From Emydura subglobosa (taxonomy: Eukaryota; Chordata; Testudines; Chelidae): 64,000 nucleotides of DNA. Where the stretch lies: positions 33,773,383 through 33,837,382 of the forward strand of contig ML679966.1 in the NCBI GenBank assembly GCA_007922225.1, given 5' to 3'. Position numbers and translations under genes: made by a program. Positions 15,949 to 28,438 of the stretch are shown here, one piece after another. Numbering within the stretch: the first letter of the stretch is position 1; each line of letters begins with the position of its first letter. The notes below the pieces were generated by a model. It saw nothing but the letters and a program-made list of their open reading frames with translations, was not told the DNA's origin and did not search any database.

Positions 15949-17520
15949 GGCTATTTCTACACTATAAGCTAGGGTTGTGATTCCCCTGCATACGTATTTG
16001 CAAACATCTAGAAGATAAGGTAATAAGTAACAGTCAGCATGGATTTGTCAAGAACAAATCATGTCAAATCAACCCAATAGCTTTATTTGACAGAGTAATA
16101 AGCCTTGTGGATGGAGGGAGGTGGTAGATGTGGTATATCTTGACTTTAGTAAGGCTTTTGATACTGTCCCGCATGACCTTGTCTTAAACAAACTAGGGAA
16201 ATACAACCTATATGGAGCTATTATAAGGTGGGTACAAAACTGGTAGGAAAACCATTCCCAGAGACTAGATGTCAATGATTCACAGTCATGCTGGAAGGGC
16301 ATAACGAATGGGATTCCGCAGGGATTGGTTCTGGGTCCGGTTCTGTTCAATACTTTCATCAATTATTTAGATAATGGCATAGAGAGTACACTTATTAAGT
16401 TTGCGGACAATAGCAAGCTGGGAGGGGTTGCAAGTGCTTTGGAAGATAGGATTAAAATTCAGAATGATCTGGAGAATTGGTCTGAGGTAAATAGGATAAA
16501 ATTCAATAAGGACAAATGCAAAGTACTCCACTTAGGAAGGAACAATCAGTTGCACATGTACAAAATGGGAAATGACTGCCTAGAAAGGAGTACTGCAGAA
16601 AGAGATTTGGGGGTCATAGTCGACCACAAGTTAAATATGAGTCAACAGTGTAATTCTGTTGCAAAAAAAGTGAACATGATTCTGAGATGTATTAGCAGGC
16701 ATGTTGTAAGTAAGACATGGGTAGTAATTCTTCGCTCTACTTTGCGCTGATTAGGCCTAAATTGGAGCATTGTGTCCAGTTCTGGGTGCCACATTTCAGG
16801 AAAGATGTGGACAAATTGGAGAAAGTCCAGAGAAGAGCAACAAAGATGAATAAAGATCTAGAAAACATGACCTATGAGGCAAGACTGAAAGAACTGGGTT
16901 TGTTTAGCCTGGAGAAGAGAAGACTGAGAGGGGATATAACAGCTTTCAGATACATAAAAGGTTGTTACAAGGAGAAGGGAGAAAAATTGTTCTTCTTAAC
17001 CTCTGAGGACAAAAAGCAATGGGCTTAAACTTCAGCAAGGGAGGTTTAGGTTGAACATTAGAAAAAATTTCCTAACTGTCAGGGTGGTTAATCACTGGAA
17101 TACATTGCCTAAGGAGGTTATTGGAGGTTTTTAAGAGCAGGTTAGACAAACACTTGTCAGAGATAGTCTAGATATTACTTAGTCCTCCCATGAGTGCAGG
17201 GGACTGGATTAGATGACCTCTCGAGGTCCCTTGCAGCCCTATGATCTATATACTTTCACTAGCCTTCTGAGCTAGCAGAAGTATAAATAGCAGTGTAGTT
17301 GCAAGGCACAGGTAACAGCAGCAGAGGCATGGCTGAGGGGAGCCAAGTATGTATTTGTCTAAACCAGTGGGTAGGTACTCATCTAAGTTGTACCTCTGCT
17401 GCTGCTAATCATGCTCCTGCAGCCACACTGCTATTTATACTCATGCAAGCCTGAGGACAGCTAATGCCGCTATGTGTGGAGCAGAATTACACCCCTAGCT
17501 CATAGTGTAGACATAGCCTA
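15949..17520. mobile_element. TIR MITE interrupted by a CR1 insertion
   Basis: The left end (15949-15991, GGCTATTTCTACACTATAAGC) is the inverted match of the right end (about 17480-17518, CTCATAGTGTAGACATAGCC). The two are separated by a CR1 LINE. Removing the CR1 leaves an element of roughly 310 bp: 43 bp on the left and about 268 bp on the right (17253-17520). This proves that the MITE was present before the CR1. Its end sequence is the same as other MITEs in this window. Confidence 0.82.
15998..17252 (+). mobile_element. CR1 LINE fragment (RT and complete 3' end)
   Basis: 5'-truncated. The RT reading starts in decayed frames near 16070, is open for 141 codons at 16325-16750, and carries on at 16717-17028 after a frameshift. 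Blocks visible are LGPVLFNTFIN, KFADNSKLGG (the normal YADD box reads FADN), INYLDN, INRIKFNKDKCKVLHLG-type block (here VNRIKFNKDKC) and DLGVIVDHKLNMSQQC, all classic CR1 RT. The 3' UTR ends with gactggattagatgacctctcgagg and a single ctatgat unit. FADN instead of FADD removes a catalytic Asp, so this copy is dead. It sits inside a MITE. Confidence 0.92.
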
Positions 17521-18468
17521 AGAAGTTTTTGTGTATGTATTCTGAATTACCCAAAGGTGGGAGAAGCATTTTCTTCCTTTTCACCTTCCCTATCAAATTT
17601 GCCTCTGAAAATGATTCTAAACAAATCTAGTATAGTGGTGCTGTTATAGTTATGTCTTTCATAATTTTTATTACAGGATCCTAGACGACAAAATAAAATC
17701 CATGTATCCAACAGTAGCAAAACAATGTATGTGCTTGGATTTTCCCCTCCGCCACTTTTACCGTACATTTAGTGAAAATACTATGCATATATTATTTAAG
17801 AAACAAACCTTGTCCTAAGTAGACAAGGTATACCTCATTACATCTATTAGTAGTGTTAAAGATACAGGTGAGCCTCATGCAATGTATTCATGCAATTTTC
17901 TTTTACAAATAAGTATAACATTCAACTAATAACAATGGGTTGTTTCATATGCGATAGTAATTAGCAAAATAACATTTGACAAGGTTTCTGTCATGCTGCT
18001 ACTTTAAGAAAAAAACACAACAATAAAGCAAAATATTGTTCCAGACAGGTCATACATATGTATATAATACTAATTATATTAGATTCAGTACAGCTTTTTG
18101 GCCAGACAATAATTTATCTATCTGATGAGCACAGAAACAGAATACTAATCCTTTTTCTTCTAGAAACAGCTGCATAAAAGGCAGACTTGCTTTGGTACAC
18201 AGATAGGATCTACCCTGCTTATCTACCCAATGTTATTAAGCCCTGAACCTGAGACTGGTTGCTCACTTTCATAAAAGAGAGCCCTTTATTATTAGGCCAA
18301 TACTTCATAAGAATTTAAGTTTTCAAAAGATGGTTTGATAACTGAAATGAAAAGCTGTACCATCATTCTTTAATCTTTGAGAAGATCAAAAAAAGGACTT
18401 TTGTGCAGAACACAAGTTTTTTATTTTAATATATTATATAAAAGGATCCACCAGAGACAGACACCTAC

Positions 18469-18537
18469 CTGAGCATCAGTATTGGTTCTGTGAATGCCAT
18501 CATTGGCACCAAATGTCCTTTTGCAGTCATCTAGCCA
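18469..18537 (-). CDS. FRYL: FRYL coding exon E8 (69 bp)
   Basis: 23 codons in phase 0: acceptor TTTTGTAG, donor CAG/GTAGGT. Reads WLDDCKRTFGANDGIHRTN then TDAQ. It is too short for ORF finding and was located from its splice sites and frame continuity between E7 (ending AAEQ) and E9 (starting ELEL). The W-L-D-D-C-K-R-T-F block is a strong FRYL match as I recall it. Confidence 0.95.
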
Positions 18538-21500
18538 CTACAAAATAAATATTAGCAATTAAACCTACTCTGCAACACTGGGCAAACCAAAGACTCTGAT
18601 AAAAGCACCAAAGACCTGTATTGCTATGAATACCTTCCATACTTCCAGATCATCATCAGTAAAATTATTTAATTCATGCATTTTGATCATCTCATTTTGT
18701 TTAATTCCAGTTAAAACTGTCTTTCAGAGGCCTGCTGCTTGGCACTTAATTTCTTACCGGCATTGACCTTGCCAATGAATGCCACGCTTTGTTCTGCTAG
18801 GAAAAAATGCTATGTAGCAGTAACCCTGTTCCCTCCACTGGAAATTTCACATAAACTTCATCATCCCATAGTGTGGAGTATATGTTACTTCTAAAGCTTT
18901 CATTAAATTTGGGGATTGGGGATGGAAGGCAGGTGGTATAGGAAATAGAAAATTCCTTAATTAAATATGCTAAAATAATTTCTCTTCAATTTGCTTTCAG
19001 AAAGATTCATTATATTATTTCTCAATACCTTTAATGGTTAAAAAGATGTGTGTCAACAACACTTTGAATAAAATGTTAATTCAGTTTAAATAAATGGATA
19101 AATCCTGCTACATTTCTTGGGAAATATTTAGTACTATAGAAAATGTAATTCTTCTGCATAGCCACGTGTACAACAAATATATTCTATTAATTCAATGGAT
19201 GTTTTGTTTAAGAGACAATCATTACCATCTAGGATGTAAAAGGTTAATATAAAGTATACATAAAAACAAGCAAACAGTTTGGCTGTACAATGTGTCCTTT
19301 TAGCCTACACAGAACCAAGCACATTTGGGGTACTACTGTAATACAAATAATATTAATAATGCTGAAATAGAGCATTACTGGAATAGCAATGCACCATGCT
19401 GAGATAAAGTGAAAATTATCCTCTGAAACACAGAACAGGAGCTACACATCCATGGAAGTATAATTTAGCAGAATGTGTGCTTTGTATCATGAGTCTTATT
19501 GGAAATCTTAGTGACCTTTTCCTAACCTTTGTCTGATGCAAGAAAGGGAAAAGAAAAATGTGATTTCCCATCTGCTCAATTTAATAAAGGCTACTTAGTG
19601 AATTAACTAGGCCTGTGTGCTTATCAGGAAGAGAAGTGGAATTCTCTAAACACTGTGGTGTCAGTTTCAATTAGTGACATGGATCCCACTGTACATTTTA
19701 AATCTTGTTTTTCTTTTAATCTGACAGCACGCATCAATAATGACATAGTTTACATCAAAACAAATGACATCAGAAATTGGGAATCGAATAGCTACGTTTC
19801 ACACTGTCTTCTTACAAATTTGACATTTTTGAAATCTTAAAAGAGAAATAATTTTTTTTAAAATTCAGAGATCCTTGCAATATTTACATGATATATGAAA
19901 TGCTCTATTTACCTATATTCTCCTTTGATTCAATGGTTTTTGTCCATAATAGAGATATGAACACAATTAAAGCCACAGTACAAGGGAACAGAACAGTAGT
20001 TCAGAAGAGCAAAATTGGACAAAATGAAAGATCTTAGCTCAGACCATTGGTCTAGCAATGCAAAGAGGATGTTGGCTTTATGTCACTTGCTCCTTTTTTC
20101 TGTGTGCCCTAAAGGGGCATACTGGGGACCATTCCTGCTAGTGTAAGTTAGAGTTGCCCTGTGAATGCTCTGACTTGCACTGGTAGGTAGTTTGACTCCC
20201 AACTGACACCAGGATCACTAGAAGCAAAAAAAGGTGGCTTACAGACATCTTTGCTTCCCTGACCTCAGCTATGCTGGATAGGAGTTCCATGCAGCTACAA
20301 TTCAAACTCCTATTTTTTATATGTGCAATTTATTTAAGTCTCAGGAGGTTAATACAATACTCAACATATATATTTCATATATAATGCACTTTTTCAGGAT
20401 AAAGTTTGTAAAACAGGTTTACAGTTAGCCTCATAATTCTAGGGGTGGATTCTAGAGGCCAGTAGTTTAACATAACACACAGACTGTATAAAAGCAATGA
20501 TCACCTATTAGAATATAGCCAACCAATTTAGTTCATCCAATTCCTGTATGTCTATTGGCTTTTTGTTAGCCAATACATATATGTTAGGCATACCTACACC
20601 ACATTAAAAGATATTATGTGCATGGTATTAATATAAAGTGTAGGGAAGTTATGTTAACTGAATGTAATATACTCTTTCTACAATTCTATTCACCCACATC
20701 ATGTATTCCACAACACTCTAAAAACCTGAAGTCAGCTTTGGTATTAGAAAACAGGAAACTTGTCAAGGCAAAGATACAAGAATACTTTGAACCAAGTACA
20801 GTTAGGGGAAACTTTCACAGATCACAAGTACTTGGAATGGAATATTCAAATGAGATATGGGAAGTATAATGAGGTACCTTTATGGACCAGTACCTGCAAT
20901 GCTAGTATCCAAACCAAAATAAGGAAGGTACAGAACAACAAGCTAAGGTCCTGATAGACAAGGTTTTAGTGATGTGTAAAGAGTTCTGTAACTGCAAAAT
21001 CATTCAGAAATAAACCCTGCTAGCTGAAATGTGTGCATGCCATCTGTGTATGTTGAACATGCTGTGAGAATTTGCTTCCCAGGAGGAGGAGATGTATGTC
21101 TCCTTTATGTTTTGAACTGCTTTATTTTTAGACAATAAATTTGGCTAAGTTAGGTAAATTGGTCTCTTGAACATTTTAAAGAATGAACAACGACTGCAGT
21201 CAAACAACTGGCTATGCTTTTGAGTCAATACTTTCTTGTCCCTTGTTTATTTCACTTCACTGTGCTTTAGCTCAGCATTTCTGAAGACTTCCTAACCTCC
21301 ATTCCATATAATACACAAACAGTTATGAACAAAAATTGAACACATTGAAGAAATTAAAAGAAAATGTTTTAAAACTGTAGAACAAGGAAAAAAGTGTTGG
21401 AGAAAATTAGCCATCTTTTTTAAATTAAATTATTTTATGCTAACTAAAAATGATAAAAATGTTACCCATCTTTTTTTTTCTGAATGCAAATAAAAAATAA

Positions 21501-22014
21501 TACTCAAATCTGCCTTAGGCACTCAGTTGTTTCAGAACAATTCCTTTGACCCAATGAAACCTTTACCCTGCCCTAATCACTCACAAATACTGCAATAGAA
21601 GACAGGCTGAACACAATAATAGTCCTTGAGAAGTCTTTTGACAGCATCACTACAGGAAAGATGTACTCCACTGTGATATATTGACAGAGGCCATCATTAA
21701 CTTCCATATACCAGATTCCTTTATATAAACAAAATGCAAACAACTTAATGAGATTCTGCATTAATCTTTATGCATAGAATCTATAACAAAAATAAAAATA
21801 CAAAAATATAATTGAAAATTTGAAATGCATTTATGGTCAGAAAGGTGACAGATTGACACTTTCTTATTAAAAAATTAGAAAAAAAATTCACACTTTTTTA
21901 CATGTATAATGGGCAATGAACTCACTGAGGAAGAATCCATATAGAGAGAATCCAAAAATGCCATTTCATATAGTCACTTTTCAGAGTAAAAACACAAATC
22001 TGGTTTCAAGTCTC

Positions 22015-22185
22015 TATTCTGCCTCAGATGTCTTGGGTGAAGTTGGGCATGTTACTTAGCCTCTTGTGCCTTAGTTCCCCATCTGTAAATTGGGGAAAAT
22101 AATATTTCCCTATTTCACAGGATGTTGAGAATATATACGTTACAGATCGTGTGGCACTCTGATCCTGTGGTAATGGGGACATCCC
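22015..22185 (+). repeat. MIR-like SINE
   Basis: Contains the MIR core: tgggtgaagttgggcatgtta, then cttagttccccatctgtaaa and ttggggaaaataatatttccc. The tail follows with caggatgttgagaatat. Diverged, so an old insertion. Confidence 0.8.
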
Positions 22186-22684
22186 TAAGATTAGATGAGA
22201 TTTAAACAATCAGAAATATAGTTAGTGTAAGACACTTATATACTTGTGCTTCTCAAAATCCAATTATTGTTTAGGATTTGTCAGGTTTTTAAAAAATGGA
22301 AATAGTGTGATGATAACCTTTTTGATTTGAGTCATTTACTAAACAGAGAAAGTTAATTCTCTTGGTTTTGGCTACAATGGTGACTTTGAAAAGACTAAAG
22401 ATGAAAGGATGTTTGATTTATGTTTTGATTTAGTCTCATCTCAAAACTAGAATAGTGTCTTGACTGAGAATACAGTAGCCTTTCCAATAAACCTCATTGA
22501 AATTTCTCTCCCTAAATTTATATTTAGACGGGACAATGCCAACTAGAAAAATCACCTCTGTGTGAAAATGTAGTACCTATTATGGTGTCTCCCCTAATAT
22601 TGCTGTAACTGGAGGATACTAGAGTGAAAAAAATTCCTCTTTTATACAGTTTGTTTACTTTGTGCATTTGACAGAACTTTAGAT

Positions 22685-22762
22685 CTGATTCAACTCCCAA
22701 TGAAGTCAGTCATAGACTCTCCATCGACTCCAATTAAAGTTAAATCAGGTTCTTAGAGTATA
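22685..22762. repeat. Short palindromic element
   Basis: The left half (ctgattcaactcccaatgaa) and right half (ctccaattaaagttaaatcag) are imperfect reverse complements around a central block, giving a hairpin of about 75 bp. The phrase resembles a common amniote palindromic repeat with a 'gaagtcaatggga'-type core; a fragment of the same kind lies near 13640-13680. The family name is uncertain. Confidence 0.55.
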
Positions 22763-23623
22763 GTCGGTTTCGCTGTTTCCTCTGTATAATCAATTTCTCC
22801 CAAGCTAAAAAGACCCTTAACAACATTGAAAGAGGGGACAAGAAAAGCCCGTATTAAAAATGTTAAAAGGACTTTTTAAATAAAATTCAGGAAACAATTT
22901 AAAGGCTCTGATAAAAACCAGAGTTTTCAAAAATGTTTCTCCAAGAAGTTCAAACTGATATAGTCTCATTAAGTGTAGAGATACTTTACCCAGGAAACTG
23001 GATGCCTCTTGAGATTCCTTCTAACAAAAATGTGGCAGCATGTCAGACCACTGATTCAGCATGTTTCCTGAGCAGCTTCTGATAAACTTCTATAGATCAC
23101 CCACAGCAATTGCAAAATGCCCTCTCCCAATGGCACCCCTAAGGGACATTGACAAAAGTACCACCACTACCCTTCCCAGAGGCTGATCCCTTTTCTAGTA
23201 CAACTACTCCTGCACAAGTGTGTACAAATCGTATCTCTTCTGAATCTGCAGAGGTCAATCTGGATCCATATTTTCCTTCAGCTCGTGAAAGGGAAATCTG
23301 TTTGAATTTCCTGAAATTAGTATCTTTCTAATATCAGTTTCATGACATTGGTTCACAAAAGCAAGCACACATGCCTTACTAAAAGTTCAAATTTTAAACC
23401 TACTGCCCTCTGCAAAGAGAATAGGCATTAACATATACCTCCAAGGTCTAAACTATTTCATCATATTGTCTAAATGTCAACTTTATTTTAAATCTCAGCA
23501 TCACAGACCCTCTTCACCCCACAATACTTATGTAAAGGAGAAACAAGCCTACCATGAGTTCAGTATTGATGCTAAAATTCTGTTACCTTTTGAACATCTA
23601 AAAATTACCCATAAATACAGTAA

Positions 23624-23720
23624 AAATCATAGAATCATAGAATCATAGAATATTAGAGTTGGAAGGTGTGTAAGTAGATGCAACAAGCATCAACTCCCTG
23701 TAGCACAAACAACTCTTTCA
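23624..23720 (-). repeat. CR1 3'-end fragment with octamer tail
   Basis: Three perfect units of aatcatag/aatcatag (the reverse complement of the CR1 3' microsatellite ATTCTATG-type) are followed by agagttggaaggtgtg, the reversed CR1 3' UTR. It is a short 5'-truncated insertion on the minus strand. Confidence 0.8.
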
Positions 23721-23921
23721 GACTATACACAACAGAACAGAGAATGCTAATAACAAAAGGAAGCAAGCTATTCCACCAATATGCCACAGCTATTTCTTTT
23801 TTAAACTTTGTCTACTGTTTTGTTGGAGATACTAGACAGACATATAACTTTTTAAAATCTCTTTGATAATATCTTTTGAAATTCTAGTGGTTTTTTAAAA
23901 AAATTCTGAAACAGCTTATCA

Positions 23922-24077
<156 letters not shown>

Positions 24078-24180
24078 TTAAACACTCTTAAATTGTTAGA
24101 TCACATATAGGATACTACATAAAACTAGCTGTTGTGCACATCACATGTAAAAACTCCATTTTTAGGCTTAAACAAACATT

Positions 24181-24325
24181 TGCTGCCATACCACCCAAAC
24201 TGAGAGCCAGTCAGATCTTGTAAGGTAAGCAGGGTTGTGCCTAGTCAGTACTTGGATGAGAGACCTCAAAGGAATATCAAAGTGCTGCAGGAAGTGGTGC
24301 TTCTGATTCAGCTCATGGTATTTTT
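24181..24325 (+). repeat. 5S-rRNA-derived SINE (SINE3-like), truncated
   Basis: The 5' 110 bases follow 5S rRNA: tgctgccataccaccc, then the internal promoter box gtaaggtaagcagggttgtgc, then agtacttggatgagagacc. After the 5S part comes gtgctgcaggaagtggtgct and gattcagctc, a tail typical of 5S-headed SINEs rather than of a 5S gene. Several changes in the A box and C box and the missing terminator rule out a working 5S gene. It sits in FRYL intron 6, directly before an LTR. Confidence 0.8.
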
Positions 24326-24386
24326 TCCTCTAAGAACCAAATCATCGGTTTTTGTAGCCAACTGGTTAATTTATCATTCATTTATT

Positions 24387-25313
24387 GTGTGATGTTTTGA
24401 TTAACATGTCATGTCCTATATAATCATTACATGCTAAATAGATTTAAATTATAGGATTATAAAAGTATAAGATTGATTAGTAGTTAGAAGGGATAAGTAT
24501 GTATTAGGTATTTAAGTAAGTAGGGCTGAAATGCAAAGCCTACAGGCTGAGGCCTGTAAAATGTCAGCTTAGCTATACTAAGTCATAGGCTTAAGAAAGC
24601 TTGATATAAGTGACAAAAGAATAACCCAATGCAACAAAATTACAGGAAAAAGTGTTGTGAAAAATTAACCCTAAGAGTAATTTTGACTTTAAGATACTCG
24701 ATAGTCACAGTGTTCTGACACGTGTCCTAACTGCAAAGTACCGGTTGTGTGTAAATGCTATGACAATAAAAGGAACTATAAACAACCTATGAAAAACTGG
24801 ATATCCCAATATTCTTGGGGGACACAATACAAATAAGGACACCTTCATACACATGCACAGAGCGTAGATGAAGTCAGAATCACAAGATAAAAGAGAGCTC
24901 CTGTATTGGGTAAAATGAGTTCCTTACAGGAAAACTCTAGCAGGCACCATTTATCTACTGATGATCAATTGGCAAGGCATCCATCAAACCTTAAGAATGT
25001 CATTAAGGATGTGAATATGACTATATTTGTAACTTGTGCATAGGTCTTTATAGAATTTCTATATGCATGGGTAATAACTTTAATTGTAACTTTAATAAAA
25101 CTTGGAAACTGACTAGACCTTGTACTTGTGAATGTATGTGTGATCACTATCTTTGGTCTATATAAACACTATATATATCTTTGGTCTATATAAACACTGT
25201 ATTTTGTGTTCCTAGAGGCTCTAAATCTGAAGCATGGAGCAGAAGTGACTTTCACTCTGTTTAGCTTGAAACTATAGCCACCATAACCAAACCGACGGTG
25301 GTGTAATACAACA
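24387..25313 (+). mobile_element. Solo LTR of an endogenous retrovirus-like element
   Basis: A block of about 930 bp starts with TGTG and ends with ACA. It has a promoter-like region (ctatataaacactatata) near 25155-25200. A late phrase, accgacggtggtgtaata, near the right end is of U5 type. The flanks ttat and ttac may be a decayed 4-bp target duplication. No internal gag or pol is visible on either side, so I call it a solo LTR. Boundaries are approximate. Confidence 0.6.
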
Positions 25314-25344
25314 TTACTAAATTCACTTTAAATAAAATAAAAGG

Positions 25345-25830
25345 CTACAGTTTTCAATCTCACCTACAGGAGACAATGTGTTGTGCTGTCCCAGAGCAGC
25401 TTTGGTGGGAGATTGCGACACAGGGAGTCACAATGTCCCTCCCGGTCTCCACGCTACTCAAGGAAAGGAGTAAATTGTGCTGGTCTACAGCTGTTGCAGC
25501 ATATGCTACCTGGAGCACTGAGCTAACTATGCTGCACGTTGGCATGGGGGGATGAAATAGTGATCTGTCAACTCTCCACCCTTTCCTGCCCACCTGTGCA
25601 AGGGGCAAGTAGTGGGTCTGTTGAGTCTGCTTCCATCCTGCATGCAGCACAACAGTGCAAAGGAGTAAGTGGGCTCCTTGTGCCCCTTGTACTTCCTTGT
25701 GCCAGTGTGCAGAATAGGCCACAATCTAGCCCTAAGTTAATACTGAACCAATTCCCAGGATGGCATCAGGGGCTCTGTTCTGCTGGAAATACGATTTGGA
25801 TTTCCGTGTGTAGACAAGCCCTGTGGCACA
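25345..25830. mobile_element. Probable DNA-transposon remnant
   Basis: The right part ends gtgtgtagacaagccctgt, an end sequence typical of the TIR elements elsewhere in the window (tgtctacac in reverse). The left end is not clearly its inverted match. The interior is GC-richer than the intron, and the long antisense frames in it have no protein motif. Boundaries and family are uncertain. Confidence 0.45.
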
Positions 25831-26366
25831 CTCAAAATCAGTAAGGATGGCAGGATCTGACCATTTATAAATAAAAGGATATTGAATGGCCCTCCTACCC
25901 CTCCTGGATGCACCATTTAGTTTGATTAATAGATGAAACCTTGCAATTTATGAAAGGTAAAGAACAGTGAGTGAAATTAATTGATGCCTATTATCTGCAA
26001 GTCAATCCATTGTTTGTGCTTACCATATAGAAGTTATTTGGGAGAAATAATATTTCACAATTTTAGTACAATTAGAAAGGGCTACATTTCACAACTGTGA
26101 ACGCACAGCTAGAAACTACTGTTTCAATACTCTTCTGTTTCATTTATACAAATGAATCCTTTTATCTTTACCTATAAATACTATCTATGCTGCTGTGATT
26201 AGTGACAAGAGGAGAGATTTTCAAAGGCACTACTGTCTATAGTCAACTATAGTTGGCTGTCTACATGTACTTTTGGAAAAATTCCCTCAATATTATGTTG
26301 TAAGGGTTGAAACATAAAACATTATATTCTGTAATCTAGCACTGTATTGCTGACATGAGATTTTAC

Positions 26367-26516
26367 CGTTTCAGCATCAATAAAGACTGTTGGGCATTCC
26401 GAACACATCATCATCACCTCCAGCGAACTTTTAAATTTTGTTCCAATGCGCTGTAGACGCTCACCAAGAAAACTGACTGAATCATTTGTTATAGCCCCAA
26501 ACTTTCTTTGAATGGT
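26367..26516 (-). CDS. FRYL: FRYL coding exon E6
   Basis: 50 codons in phase 0: acceptor GTTCTAG, donor ACG/GTAAAA. Reads TIQRKFGAITNDSVSFLGE, then RLQRIGTKFKSSLEV, MMMCSECPTVFIDAET. Continues E5 (ends FSRLFQ) without gap. The KFGAIT and CSECPTVF blocks match the conserved C-terminal FRYL region as I recall it. The non-canonical last base of the exon (ACG/GT) is still a usable donor. Confidence 0.95.
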
Positions 26517-26673
26517 CTAGAACAACAAAAAATAAAAATAAATATTTACTTTGCATTACTTCCTTTGTTCTTTTCTTTTTCCAGATTAAGGACATCTTTT
26601 TTCTATTATGACAAAGAATTTCTATGTAAACTATTGTTATTATGACAACACACATTTTTGTCATTATCAAATT

Positions 26674-26695
26674 ACACACACACACACACACACAT
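26674..26695. repeat. AC dinucleotide microsatellite
   Basis: Eleven consecutive AC units, likely length-polymorphic. It makes the shadow frames with HTHTHTH and CVCVCVC. Confidence 0.95.
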
Positions 26696-26825
26696 AAAAT
26701 ACAGACTGTTTGTGGGATAGAAGCAATAAAATATGATAAGAAGGGCAATAGCTCTCAAAACTATGGTACTGTATATTGCCTTGAGTCAGGGATGAAGGCA
26801 TTATTTAAGAGTAAAGCCACAACTT

Positions 26826-26940
26826 AGATTGTAACCTTTTTTGGGGTAGGGACTGTCTTTTTGTACAGTGCCTACTGCAATAGAGTCCCGGTCCATGACT
26901 GGGGCTCCTAGGTGCTACGATAATACAAATAAATGATCAG
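26826..26940 (+). repeat. Interspersed repeat 3' tail (family uncertain)
   Basis: Phrase gtagggactgtctttttgta, then cagtgcctactgcaatagag, then gactggggctcctaggtgct and a terminal acaaataaat. This is a very common amniote repeat tail of MIR/L2 or CR1-like 3' ends. The same family recurs at 56840-56955 (tgtacaatgcctaacacaat). Confidence 0.6.
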
Positions 26941-28438
26941 TGATTTGTGCAGGTCATCCTCAACAAGTGCCAATTCAAAGTTTATGCCAGCAAACACCAT
27001 CATATATTTGATGCTACAGATGTAGAAAAAATTATTTTAGAAAACTTTTTTAATTATGTTTATTCAATTTTTTAAAAATTAGATACCTTTCTAAGACTGG
27101 TTCTGACACAGCATGGCAATTCCTATATTCTGATACATTGTTTTTATAAAACCTGAGAAGTTACATACAAAAGAACTACATTCAAATAATATTAGTAAAG
27201 GTACAAAGTCAAACACTCAGTAGCTAGCAAATGCCAGGGTTAAGGTTGCCTGTGCAATCTTAATTCTGTCTTGCACTTATGTGTTATGATCATGGTCCCT
27301 TATACTCTGAACCACAATGGACAAATTCCATGGCAGGTACTCCTTAGTTCGGTAGCAGGAAACTCAATTCTGCAGCAATGCTAATTAGCTTAATTTGTTG
27401 ATTTTTCATAATATACTGCTGAATTCTCTGTATTTTATGGAGCCTCTTGGTAACGGGGAATAGTTACTCCCAATGTGGCTGGATACTCAGGGACACTGTG
27501 AAAAGAGCACTCAGCTTTTCTCTGTCACTGCAGTTCCAAGTGTGGGATTGGGGCTATGGTACAGGAATGGGGTGTGATGACACAGGCTCCTTGCCTTCTT
27601 GTGGCATGCCTATAACCCCCAATTGCCTTAATCCAGTCTTACACATGTCACCCTGGGTGAAACAGATCTCTGCCCATCACCTGCAGCCTTGGGCTAATAC
27701 ATTCCCCCCAAGAGCACACACCTTCATAGCTCGTCAAGGGTAATCCTGAGCCAGGAAAGCTATTGCCCTGTTTCTGGCTCCCCCCTTTTATGAGCAGCAG
27801 AGAAAAAGAAAGTGCTGCTTATGTAATGCACCCCCCTTGTGGTGAAAGCATCAGAGAGGAAGCTGAAGCCAGACCATGGTGGAGCACGGAAGACTAAAAC
27901 AGCAGATACCTGGCTGAAGAAAAATGGCTGATTCTGCAGCGAAAACACGAAATTCCATAGCACAAATAATAATGATAAATAATGATAAAACAACAAATTC
28001 AGCAGAGAATCAGAATATATGGGGTGTTGATTGTGATACAGTCTTTAATTACAAAAATCACATACTTTTTTCCACTGGACCCCCACCTCATTCAGTGCAC
28101 AAGATGGATGGTGGTCAGGGAATGAATGAGGGTTATGTGGTGAATGAGCTTCTTGTCTAAGCCTTCTTCATGTGTTGCAGAATTTGGAAGGTGTATTGTG
28201 AATGAGGTAGAGGATTGCATCAAGAGAAATGATGGTTTCCTGGTCAAGGCAGTTAAATGCCACCCAGCAGGACTGTGCTGTATCATTACTTTTGTCACAG
28301 GCTTCCTGTATGATGCTGAACAAGTCACTTAAATCAACATTTTCACAAGGGGCAACTAATTGTTTGGTCTTCTTCTTCTGGGTGCCCAACTTCAGACAGT
28401 TGTGGTCTGATTTTCAGAAAAGCTGAGCACTTGTAACT

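Larger units (their letters stand above)
11299..18468. other. FRYL intron 8 (7.2 kb)
   Basis: Holds a TIR MITE (13719-14031), a MIR-like SINE (15080-15215), and a MITE split by a CR1 (15949-17520). A short palindromic fragment with the phrase tcaatgggagt lies near 13630-13715, just before the first MITE. From 11300 to 13600 I see only AT-rich single-copy-looking DNA; the open frames at 12539-13523 overlap on both strands and carry no motif. Confidence 0.7.

Noticed and set aside
15949..17520. Two separate MITEs flanking a CR1
   Set aside because: Each flank has only one terminal repeat, and the two are inverted partners, so one interrupted element is simpler.
24181..24325. Functional 5S rRNA gene
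   Set aside because: Multiple changes in conserved positions, a SINE-type tail and no T-run terminator at the right place.
25360..25844. 120- and 101-codon frames on opposite strands
   Set aside because: They mirror each other in a GC-richer transposon remnant and have no recognised motif.
27440..28430. Possible gene from many overlapping frames near 28 kb
   Set aside because: No common frame, no motif on either strand, and the region adjoins MIR and a tandem duplication; more likely old repeat DNA.
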